From the NCBI RefSeq assembly GCF_943590815.1, contig NZ_CALSBS010000002.1, positions 310,001 to 374,000 on the forward strand: 64,000 nucleotides of DNA, written 5' to 3'. The stretch comes from Pseudocitrobacter vendiensis (GTDB taxonomy: Bacteria; Pseudomonadota; Gammaproteobacteria; Enterobacterales; Enterobacteriaceae). Below, one piece after another: positions 57,291 through 64,000 of this stretch. Every line of letters begins with the position of its first letter. Position 1 is the stretch's first letter. The notes under the pieces are model-generated. The model was given only the letters and a program-made list of their open reading frames with translations. It ran no database searches and was not told where the DNA came from. The position numbers were made by a program, and so were the translations under genes.

Positions 57291-57749
57291 ATGGCAGCAT
57301 TATCGACAGAGGTTAAAGCCTTCATCGTTCAATCGCTCGCCTGCTACGAGCCGCCAGTAAAAGTCATTGAGCTTGTAAAGGCTGAATACGGCATCGATGT
57401 CTCGCGGCAGCAGGTGTCGCAATATACGCCCGGCAACGCAATGGCGGCCAAGTTGAGCCAGAAGTGGATTGACCTGTTCAACGCTACCCGTAAACGATTC
57501 CAGAATGAGATCGCCGACATCCCGATCGCAAATAAAGCGTACCGGTTGCGCGTTCTCGACCGAATGGCGACCAATGCTGAAAAGATGAAGAACTACGGCA
57601 TGACCTCGCAGCTTATCGAGCAGGCCGCCAAAGAAATGGGCGATGCCTACACTAATCGCCAGAAAGTCGAGCATACAAGCCCTGATGGCAGCATGACGCC
57701 GCAGCCAACAATCATCCAGCTACTGCCTGTTGAGCCAAAGCATGAGTAA
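57291..57749 (+). CDS. Terminase small subunit (DUF2280)
   Basis: A 152-residue protein: ALSTEVKAFIVQSLACYEPP, VKAEYGIDVSRQQVSQYTP (DNA-binding helix pair), and a helical middle. DUF2280 proteins precede PBSX-type terminase large subunits and recognise the packaging start. GGAGG site at 6 bases. Confidence 0.85.
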   Translation: MAALSTEVKAFIVQSLACYEPPVKVIELVKAEYGIDVSRQQVSQYTPGNAMAAKLSQKWIDLFNATRKRFQNEIADIPIANKAYRLRVLDRMATNAEKMKNYGMTSQLIEQAAKEMGDAYTNRQKVEHTSPDGSMTPQPTIIQLLPVEPKHE

Positions 57750-58989
57750 CGCCGTTCAATTGCCGATCCCCGCGAAGCTTGCGCCACTGTTCACCGCCGT
57801 GAATAAGCGTTACCGATGCTCGCACGGTGGACGTGGCAGCGCCAAGACCCGCACATTCGCGCTGATGACTGCCGTAAAGGCGTATCAGTCGATGATGAAT
57901 GGTGAAAGCGGGGTGGTACTCTGCGCGCGTGAATTCATGAACTCGCTGGAAGAGTCGAGCATGCAGGAGGTGAAACAGGCGATCCTGTCTGTTCCCTGGC
58001 TGGCTTCCAACTTTGACATCGGCGAAAAGTACATCCGCACCATCGACAAGAGCGTTAACTACGTGTTCTGCGGTCTACGGCATAATCTCGACAGCATCAA
58101 GTCGAAAGCGCGCATTCTGCTGTGCTGGGTAGATGAGGCTGAATCAGTCAGCGAAATAGCCTGGCAGAAGCTGAGCCCGACAGTTCGTGAAGAAGGCTCA
58201 GAGATTTGGGTGACGTGGAACCCGGAGCGCGACGGTAGCGCCACGGACAAGCGTTTCCGCAAAGAAGCCGGCGACGACTGCATTACCGTTGAGATGAACT
58301 ACACGGATAATCCGTGGTTCCCTGACGTGCTGGAAGGTGAGCGACAGAACGACCAACGCCGCCTCGACCCGGCAACATACGCATGGGTGTGGGAAGGTGC
58401 TTATCTCGAAAACTCCGATAAGCAGGTATTGGCCGGTAAATACCGGATCGCTGAGTTCTCGGAGAACCTCTGGAAAGAGGCCGAACGTCTGTTCTTCGGA
58501 GCTGACTTCGGTTTCGCTAAAGACCCGAACACTCTGGTGCGCTCGTTCATCCTGCATAACCGGCTGTACATCGAATACGAGGCATACGGGCAGCAGACAG
58601 AGCTCGACCACATGCCAGAGCTATACGACACAATCCCAGGATCGCGTGACTGGCCCATCAAGGCCGACTCCGCCCGACCCGAGACGATTAGCTATCTCAA
58701 GCGGCAGGGATTCAACATCTCAGCCGCTGAGAAATGGCAGGGCAGCGTTGAGGACGGGATCGCACACCTTCGTGGATTCGACGAAATCATTATCCATCCC
58801 CGCTGCAAGAACGTGGCGCGTGAGGCTCGCATGTGGTCGTACAAAACAGACCGCATCACTGGCGAGGTATTGCCGAAACTGGCAGACGGTTTCGAACACT
58901 GCTGGGATGGCATTCGGTACAGCCTTGACGGACATATCAAACGTAAACAGCAGGGGGTCGGCATGATGATACCTAAGCGCCTGCTTTAA
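57742..58989 (+). CDS. Terminase large subunit (PBSX family)
   Basis: A 415-residue packaging ATPase-nuclease. Walker A GGRGSAKTRTFALM at about 35-48, Walker B ILLCWVDEAES at about 128-138, coupling WVTWNPE, and the RNase H-like nuclease aspartates in FFGADFGFAKDP and later. It cuts and pumps DNA into proheads. The start at 57742 (MSNAVQLPIPAKL) is preferred to an upstream TTG. Overlaps terS by 8 bases. Confidence 0.92.
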   Translation: MSNAVQLPIPAKLAPLFTAVNKRYRCSHGGRGSAKTRTFALMTAVKAYQSMMNGESGVVLCAREFMNSLEESSMQEVKQAILSVPWLASNFDIGEKYIRTIDKSVNYVFCGLRHNLDSIKSKARILLCWVDEAESVSEIAWQKLSPTVREEGSEIWVTWNPERDGSATDKRFRKEAGDDCITVEMNYTDNPWFPDVLEGERQNDQRRLDPATYAWVWEGAYLENSDKQVLAGKYRIAEFSENLWKEAERLFFGADFGFAKDPNTLVRSFILHNRLYIEYEAYGQQTELDHMPELYDTIPGSRDWPIKADSARPETISYLKRQGFNISAAEKWQGSVEDGIAHLRGFDEIIIHPRCKNVAREARMWSYKTDRITGEVLPKLADGFEHCWDGIRYSLDGHIKRKQQGVGMMIPKRLL

Positions 58990-59004
58990 TCTGACGGACA
59001 CGAC

Positions 59005-59541
59005 ATGAACAAAAACACATCCTTTTTTAAGGATGCGCTTGACTACAACCCAGAAACTTGATTGTTTGTCTGGAAAGTGCGTCCGAGAGATCATTTTTCC
59101 ACTGATCGTGGATGGAATTTATTTAACTCGACGAAGGCCGGAAAGGTCGCTGGGACAATATCTGAACAAGGATATTTAAAAATAAACTTTGGCGGAACAA
59201 TTCACCGCGCTCATCGTCTGGCATGGCTGTTCTGTCATGGTTATTACCCCGCCGAGGATATTGATCATATTAATCACATCAGGTCTGACAACAGAATATC
59301 CAACCTGAGAATTGCGTCGATGAAAGAGAACCAGAGGAATCAGAGCTTACACCGCAATAACAAGAGCGGGCATAACGGCGTTCACTGGCGTAATGACTGC
59401 CAAAAGTGGCGGGCAATGATAATGGTTAACGGAAAAAGCAAGCATCTTGGGTATTTCTCAAATATTGAAGACGCAGTTAAAGCTAGAATCTTAGCTAACG
59501 AATTAAGCGGGTTTCACAATAATCACGGAGCATCTACATGA
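59005..59541 (+). pseudogene. HNH homing endonuclease, interrupted by a nonsense codon
   Basis: From ATG 59005 the frame reads MNKNTSFFKDALDYNPET then TGA (59059-59061), then LFVWKVRPRDHFSTDRGWN and so on to 59541 in the same frame. The family normally has DYNPETGLFVW, so TGA stands where GGA (Gly) belongs. The rest is intact: HNH core DHINHIRSDNRISNLR (about residues 92-107 of the full protein) and the AP2-type tail. A TTG directly after the stop could allow restart, but the N-terminus would be lost. Inserted between terL and portal. Confidence 0.85.
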
Positions 59542-60887
59542 GCAAATTACAGATGGCCGTGAACCATGCAATAAATGACGCTAGGCTTGCTCGCTCAAGA
59601 ATGGCTCTGCTTACCCCAAGCCTTGGATTAGACGCAAAAAGGAATTGTGCCTGGGCGGAATACGGCTTCAAAGAAGAGCTAACCTTCGATGACCTGTACA
59701 ACTTATATCGACGCGGCGGCATCGCCCACGGCGCGATAAACAAAATCATTTCCGCTTGCTGGCATACCAGCCCGGAGATTATCGAGGGGGAAGAGGAGGA
59801 CGAAACTCGCGACATTACCGCGTGGGAAAGAAGTCTTCTGCCTGTGTTTACTCATCGCTTCTGGCGATCGTTTGCTGACGCTGACCTGCGCCGTCTGGTT
59901 GGGCGCTATTCTGCCATCCTGCTTCATATCCGCGATGGTAAAGCATGGAATCATCAGGCAACGAAAGGGCGAGGGCTTGAAAAAATAACAGTCGCATGGG
60001 CTGGCTCAGTGAAAGTTAAGGAGTGGGACATCGGTCTGAACTCCAGGACCTATGGGCAGCCGAAGATGTGGCAGTACACCGAGAGGTTGCCTAATGGCTC
60101 GACCCGGCGCGTTGACATCCATCCCGACCGCATTTTCATTCTGGGTGATTATGCCGACGATGCTATTGGCTTTCTTGAGCCCGCCTATAACGCTTTTGTC
60201 AGTCTGGAGAAGGTGGAAGGCGGTTCCGGTGAGTCATTCCTGAAGAACGCAGCACGCCAGTTAAGTATTAATTTTGATAAAGAGGCGAAACTGGATGAAA
60301 TAGCCAGGGCATACGGGGTTGATTACAGCGAACTGAACGAAATCTACGATAAAGTAGCCCGTGAAATGAATATCGGAAACGACTCAGTTCTTATTACCCA
60401 AGGGGCCAATGTCGCTCCGATTGTGGCTGCTGTATCCGATCCCTCTCCAACCTATAACGTTAACCTGCAAACCGCTGCTGCCGCACTTGATATACCGACA
60501 AAAATACTTGTTGGCATGCAGACTGGTGAGCGGGCCAGCACCGAAGACCAGAAATACTTCAACACGCGCTGCCAGTCCCGGCGAGAGGACTTGTCATTCG
60601 ACATTGAAGATCTGTGCGACAAATTGATTGAGCTTGGTGTCATTGATGCTGTGGCAAAGAAAACGGTTATCTGGGATGACCTGAACGAACAAAGTTCATC
60701 GGAAAAACTGGATGCCGCGCAGAAGATGTCGCAAATAAACAGCGCATCGCTGGCGACAGGCGAGCAGGTGTTTACTGGTGAAGAGATTCGTGTAGCGGCC
60801 GGGTATGAGGGTTCACCCGAACCACTTCCAGAGGTAGATGATGACGAAGAGGAAAGCGAAGTCACCGATACTTCCGGGAAACCTTAA
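59538..60887 (+). CDS. Phage portal protein (DUF1073)
   Basis: A 449-residue portal of the DUF1073 family: FDDLYNLYRRGGIAHGAINK, the long VDIHPDRIFILGDYADDAIG segment and the GMQTGERASTEDQKYFNTRC region are typical. It forms the dodecameric DNA gate of the head. ATGA overlap with the HNH gene. The C-terminus is very acidic. It overlaps the MuF-like gene by 50 bases. Confidence 0.88.
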   Translation: MSKLQMAVNHAINDARLARSRMALLTPSLGLDAKRNCAWAEYGFKEELTFDDLYNLYRRGGIAHGAINKIISACWHTSPEIIEGEEEDETRDITAWERSLLPVFTHRFWRSFADADLRRLVGRYSAILLHIRDGKAWNHQATKGRGLEKITVAWAGSVKVKEWDIGLNSRTYGQPKMWQYTERLPNGSTRRVDIHPDRIFILGDYADDAIGFLEPAYNAFVSLEKVEGGSGESFLKNAARQLSINFDKEAKLDEIARAYGVDYSELNEIYDKVAREMNIGNDSVLITQGANVAPIVAAVSDPSPTYNVNLQTAAAALDIPTKILVGMQTGERASTEDQKYFNTRCQSRREDLSFDIEDLCDKLIELGVIDAVAKKTVIWDDLNEQSSSEKLDAAQKMSQINSASLATGEQVFTGEEIRVAAGYEGSPEPLPEVDDDEEESEVTDTSGKP

Positions 60888-61770
60888 AGACCCGACGGGT
60901 GCCGACCGACTTGAACGCGGGGCAATGAGCGAGTTCGCCAGGCGAATGAAGCGAATTGGCAAGGCGTACAACGATATTCTCGACCGCATCCCTGTATCAC
61001 CATCAGTAAACCAGCGCTACACCTTCGACCTTGATTCCACTCAGCTATCAATGCTCCTCAGCAATGCTTCATTGCTGGTTGATGAGATTTTGGGTGCAGA
61101 TAACGAGACAGGATTCTGGTTCTGGGCTGATTACGTCAACCCGGCGTATCAGCGCGGCACGGCGCAGGAGTTTGCCAATCTGGCGCAGCAATCAGCCGTG
61201 TACGCTGCCGGACAGGAAAGCGTATCGACAATCCTTCTCAGCGAACCGTACCGACGTAGGCTGATTCTTGTTCGCGCTCGTACCTTCGAGGAAATGAAGA
61301 ACCTCAGCGCCAGTGTGAAAGCGGATATGGCGCGGATACTGACCGATGGACTTGGGCGCGGACAAAATCCACTGGAGATAGCTAAGCGCCTTACTGAGCA
61401 GACGGGGATTGAGTCTCGCCGGGCTAATCGTATTGCCAGGACGGAGATTACCACCGCGCTGCGCCGTGCGCGCCTGGACGAAGACGACGAAGCCAGAGAA
61501 CGATATGGCATCCGTACAAAGCAGATGCACATATCAGCGCTCAGCCCGATGACCCGAAGCACCCATGCCGCGCGTCACGCCCATCTGTATACCGCAGAAG
61601 AGCAGCGGGAGTGGTGGGCTAAGGATGCAAACGGCGTGAACTGCAAATGCTCCACGATCGCGGTTATGGTCGATGAAAGCGGCAAGCCGTTAAGTGACAC
61701 CATCATCGATAAAGCTAAGAAAACATTTAACACAATGAAAGCCCGTGGCTACCAATGGGCTAAGGGTTAA
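60838..61770 (+). CDS. Mu gpF-like head morphogenesis protein
   Basis: A 310-residue minor head protein. The phage Mu protein F domain is in the second half: RANRIARTEITTALRRAR, then H in THAARHAHLYT, and CKCSTIAVM near the end. It is needed for head assembly and often ejected with DNA. Two ATGs are adjacent (60838 and 60841). Confidence 0.88.
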   Translation: MMTKRKAKSPILPGNLKDPTGADRLERGAMSEFARRMKRIGKAYNDILDRIPVSPSVNQRYTFDLDSTQLSMLLSNASLLVDEILGADNETGFWFWADYVNPAYQRGTAQEFANLAQQSAVYAAGQESVSTILLSEPYRRRLILVRARTFEEMKNLSASVKADMARILTDGLGRGQNPLEIAKRLTEQTGIESRRANRIARTEITTALRRARLDEDDEARERYGIRTKQMHISALSPMTRSTHAARHAHLYTAEEQREWWAKDANGVNCKCSTIAVMVDESGKPLSDTIIDKAKKTFNTMKARGYQWAKG

Positions 61771-61773
61771 CTC

Positions 61774-63045
61774 ATGCCAATGCAAGTTAATGTCACCTCG
61801 AAGGTGAACAGTAAGGCCATCCGGCGCGAACAGCACAACGGACGTGAGCACTGGGTTGTTCCTTCATACACCCTTCCGGCGAACGTGGTCATGAACGGAG
61901 GTCTGTATCCGGCCAGTGAGATTGACCAGCACTACAGTGGCCTGGAGGGGACACTGGCACCGCTTGGACATCCACAGGTCAACGGTCAGTTTGTTTCTGC
62001 TTTTAGTCCTGAGGGGCTGAATGTGGGTTATGTGGGGGCATGGAACAAAAACGTCAAGAAGTCCGGCAACCGCGTCTACGTCGAGAAGTGGATCGATACA
62101 GAAGTGGCAAAGCGCACGGATGACGGAAAGCGCCTCCTTGAGCGTCTTGAAGCGCTGGAGAAAGGCGAGGATGTTCCGCCAATCCATACCAGCGTTGCCG
62201 TATTCCTGGAGGAGCTTGAAGCGAACGATGAGCAGAAAGCTCAGGGGGCTTCATGGGTTGCGAAAATTCACGCGATGGACCATGACGCCATCCTTCTGGA
62301 TGAGGTTGGCGCAGCTACGCCAGAACAGGGGGTAGGGATGATGGTAAATGCTGATCTTGCCACTCCACTGAAAGCTAATTCCGGCGCTCTGGTGGGGGAA
62401 ACCTATCGCGAGCGTGAGCGGAGGCTGGAGAAGGCAGCGAAAGATAAATTCGCTCCTGGCGAGAAAGAATACGCCTGGGTGGCTGACTTCACTGACTCGC
62501 AAGCGGTAATCATCCTCAACAATGGCGAGCCGAAGGTTTACGGATACAAGTCTGAAGGCGGAAAGATTGTCTTTGATGATATCGGGACAGAGGTTCAGCG
62601 CCAGAGTTCATGGGTTGCTGTCGTCAACAAACTCAAATCTTTTTTCACACCGCAGGAACAGCCTGCACCAAACCACAAAACGGAGGGCGACATGCCTTTA
62701 ACCAAAGAAGAACTGGAACAAATCGGCAGCATGATCGGCCAGGCTGTTGCGACCAATACTGAAGCGGCTATTAAGCCTCTCGCGGAAAAGGTTGATGCAC
62801 TGCAGGCCAATCAGAAGCAACTCGCTGACACTCTAACCGCCAATACGCGCGCAGAAGAGAAAGCCAAGCGTGAAGCGGTTGCGAAGGTCCATGGCGAAAT
62901 CGTCGCCAATGCGCTGTCTGGTGAGGCATTGGATGCGATGTTTAAAACAATCGGCGACTCTGCACCGCTGGGCGCCAATTCCGCGCAGCAGCAGAATGAA
63001 TCTGGCGCACCGGACCCTAAAACCTATTTCGGAGGTGCTGCGTAA
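61774..63045 (+). CDS. DUF2213 prohead protease-like protein with C-terminal scaffold
   Basis: A 423-residue protein. The N-terminal DUF2213 part (HWVVPSYTLPANVVMNGGLYPASE, GHPQVNG) belongs to a family proposed to be head maturation proteases. The last third is a helical, Gln/Lys/Ala-rich region (VDALQANQKQLADTLTANTR) like a scaffold. An internal start at 62692 could make that part alone. Confidence 0.8.
   Translation: MPMQVNVTSKVNSKAIRREQHNGREHWVVPSYTLPANVVMNGGLYPASEIDQHYSGLEGTLAPLGHPQVNGQFVSAFSPEGLNVGYVGAWNKNVKKSGNRVYVEKWIDTEVAKRTDDGKRLLERLEALEKGEDVPPIHTSVAVFLEELEANDEQKAQGASWVAKIHAMDHDAILLDEVGAATPEQGVGMMVNADLATPLKANSGALVGETYRERERRLEKAAKDKFAPGEKEYAWVADFTDSQAVIILNNGEPKVYGYKSEGGKIVFDDIGTEVQRQSSWVAVVNKLKSFFTPQEQPAPNHKTEGDMPLTKEELEQIGSMIGQAVATNTEAAIKPLAEKVDALQANQKQLADTLTANTRAEEKAKREAVAKVHGEIVANALSGEALDAMFKTIGDSAPLGANSAQQQNESGAPDPKTYFGGAA
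62692..63045 (+). CDS. Nested scaffold protein from an internal start
   Basis: ATG 62692 is in frame with the DUF2213 gene and has GGAGGG 4 bases upstream, an unusually good ribosome site inside a gene. It would give a 117-residue coiled-coil protein starting MPLTKEELEQIGSMIGQAV. Lambda Nu3 inside C is the model. Confidence 0.6.
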   Translation: MPLTKEELEQIGSMIGQAVATNTEAAIKPLAEKVDALQANQKQLADTLTANTRAEEKAKREAVAKVHGEIVANALSGEALDAMFKTIGDSAPLGANSAQQQNESGAPDPKTYFGGAA

Positions 63046-63500
63046 TGGCTCGCTATCGCCGCGTTAATATCGACGGTCAGTCTCTGTACAAGACCGAAAC
63101 CCGCGCCACTGCAGCAGCCTTGCTGCCAGGTACCGCTGCTGTCATCAACGACGATAACGAGTTTGCGCAGGCAACTGAACTCGCCGGACGTCTCTACATC
63201 ATCGACGTTGCCTATCATCAGGGTCTGAAAATCACTGAAGCAGTGCCCGCCGGCGACTCCGCCGTGGGTAACTACGTAGAAGAGGGGCGCGAGTTGGCGC
63301 TGCTGTGCGTGGCGGGAACTTACGCCAAAGACGATCCAATCAAGTTGGGTAGTAATGGGCAATTTACCAAAGCTACTGCAGACACCGATTCGGTGATTGG
63401 CTATAGCCAGGACGATGCGACCATCGCAGCCAGCACTACCGATTTCATCCGTGTGCGTATGCGCGTCGGTACCGTAGCCGCTGCAGATGCTGGCGCTTAA
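63045..63500 (+). CDS. Head decoration/fibre-type protein (DUF2190-like)
   Basis: A 151-residue beta-rich protein (LPGTAAVINDDNEFAQATEL, GREL ALLCVAGTYAKDDPIK, VIGYSQDD). Position between the protease/scaffold gene and the capsid gene, and the sequence type, point to a capsid decoration protein. TAATG overlap with the previous gene. Confidence 0.65.
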   Translation: MARYRRVNIDGQSLYKTETRATAAALLPGTAAVINDDNEFAQATELAGRLYIIDVAYHQGLKITEAVPAGDSAVGNYVEEGRELALLCVAGTYAKDDPIKLGSNGQFTKATADTDSVIGYSQDDATIAASTTDFIRVRMRVGTVAAADAGA

Positions 63501-63514
63501 TCAGGAGAATAAGA

Positions 63515-64000
63515 ATGTATTTTACCGCTGAAACACTGGCTACGAATGGCCGCCTGCGCGGCCACTGGAATGAGCTTTGGGCCAACCGTGACATCTATAA
63601 CGCCCAGCACGACATGATGGTCAACGCGTATCGCACGCGCATGACTCATGAGATGTTGGCGGCGAACGCTATCGGTGGCTTTACTCGCGAGTTCTGGGCC
63701 GAAATTGACCGTCAGATTATCCAGATGCGCGATCAGGAAATTGGCATGGAAATCGTCAATGACCTGATGGGTGTGCAGACCATTCTGCCAATCGGCAAAA
63801 CTGCAAAGCTGTATAACGTCTCCGGCGATATCGCTGATGATGTCTCTATCAGCATTGACGGTCAGGCGCCTTACTCTTTCGACCATACCGAGTTTGGCTC
63901 TGATGGCGACCCTGTTCCGGTATTCACTGCTGGTTATGGCGTTAACTGGCGTCATGCTGCAGGGCTCAGTACCGTCGGTATCGATCTGGCTTTGGAATCG
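63515..64000 (+). CDS. Major capsid protein (DUF2184), N-terminal part
   Basis: The first 162 residues are seen; the gene runs off the window. It starts MYFTAETLATNGRLRGHWNE and contains EIGMEIVNDLMGVQTILPIGK, typical of DUF2184 major capsid proteins that accompany DUF1073 portals. CAGGAG site at 9 bases. Confidence 0.85.
   Translation, partial: MYFTAETLATNGRLRGHWNELWANRDIYNAQHDMMVNAYRTRMTHEMLAANAIGGFTREFWAEIDRQIIQMRDQEIGMEIVNDLMGVQTILPIGKTAKLYNVSGDIADDVSISIDGQAPYSFDHTEFGSDGDPVPVFTAGYGVNWRHAAGLSTVGIDLALES

Larger units (their letters stand above)
34140..64000. mobile_element. Lambdoid prophage, left end to major capsid gene (right end outside window)
   Basis: The modules follow the lambdoid order: integrase, excisionase, leftward recombination/methylase operon, immunity, replication, nin region, antiterminator Q, lysis and head genes. 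Replication and immunity resemble Rac (RacR/YdaS/YdaT type), lysis resembles phage 21, and head genes are of the Mu F/DUF2213/DUF2184 type. Apart from a broken HNH gene, every structural and regulatory gene seen is intact, so the phage may be functional. The left boundary could be as far left as the tRNA-like element at 33105; tail genes and attR lie beyond 64000. Confidence 0.93.

Noticed and set aside
59538-60887. Portal gene as an anti-CBASS (Acb1) protein
   Set aside because: DUF1073 entries are sometimes labelled Acb1-family, but I see no pair of HxT/HxS phosphoesterase motifs and the gene is in the portal position of the head module.

Overview
The window is enterobacterial chromosome (Escherichia/Citrobacter/Enterobacter-like) followed by the left and central part of a lambdoid prophage that runs off the right end. 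The chromosomal order gdhA-ynjH-nudG-ynjF-ynjEDCBA-ydjZX-xthA-astCADBE-spy-nadE-osmE-chbBCARFG-katE-cedA-tcyP-ydjM-hxpB-yniB is that of E. coli K-12 read backwards. It is not E. coli itself: ydjY, ves and cho are missing, a hokE-type toxin lies between xthA and astC, kduD with a KdgR-type operator lies between ydjM and hxpB, and a yciA-type thioesterase and hiuH follow yniB.

Host part (1-33.3 kb). A leftward block (ynjE to xthA) encodes a rhodanese, an ABC importer, an AhpD-like protein, two SNARE-associated membrane proteins and exonuclease III. The rightward ast operon degrades arginine to glutamate and has a sigma54-type promoter. Spy, NadE and OsmE follow. The chitobiose operon has NagC/CRP-type sites and the ChiX-pairing element. 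Then come katE, cedA, cystine importer tcyP, LexA-type ydjM, kduD, hxpB, yniB, yciA-like and hiuH. The last stretch before the phage holds a 26-codon membrane ORF, an apparent CRP-driven small RNA with a strong terminator, and directly behind it a tRNA-like element with an 11-nt anticodon loop.

Phage part (about 33.3/34.2-64 kb). A CigR-like secreted protein gene and a P4-type integrase mark the left end. A long leftward operon runs from the pL region (about 44.9 kb) to xis (35.4 kb). It carries a recombination module (ExoX-like nuclease, P-loop ATPase, SSB), two DNA methyltransferases and several small zinc-finger proteins. The immunity region (44.9-46.8 kb) has an S24 repressor, a YdaS/Cro-like protein and two operator clusters sharing TGTKGAT half-sites, with a lipoprotein gene and a small AriR-like ORF lying between the clusters. 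The pL leader carries an rrn-type boxA and a chain of overlapping tiny ORFs.

Rightward genes are YdaT-like, an O-like initiator with five 17-bp iterons, a DnaC-like loader, a nin-type region (NinB, DUF1364, RusA, YlcG), antiterminator Q, a phage-21-type lysis cassette (dual-start pinholin, SAR endolysin, Rz/Rz1), Rha, and a head module with Mu/PBSX-type genes (TerS, TerL, broken HNH endonuclease, portal, MuF-like, protease/scaffold, decoration, capsid). The right attachment site lies beyond the window.

Most names rest on recognising protein families by eye. Regulatory sites rest on consensus matches. No alignment or database search was run.
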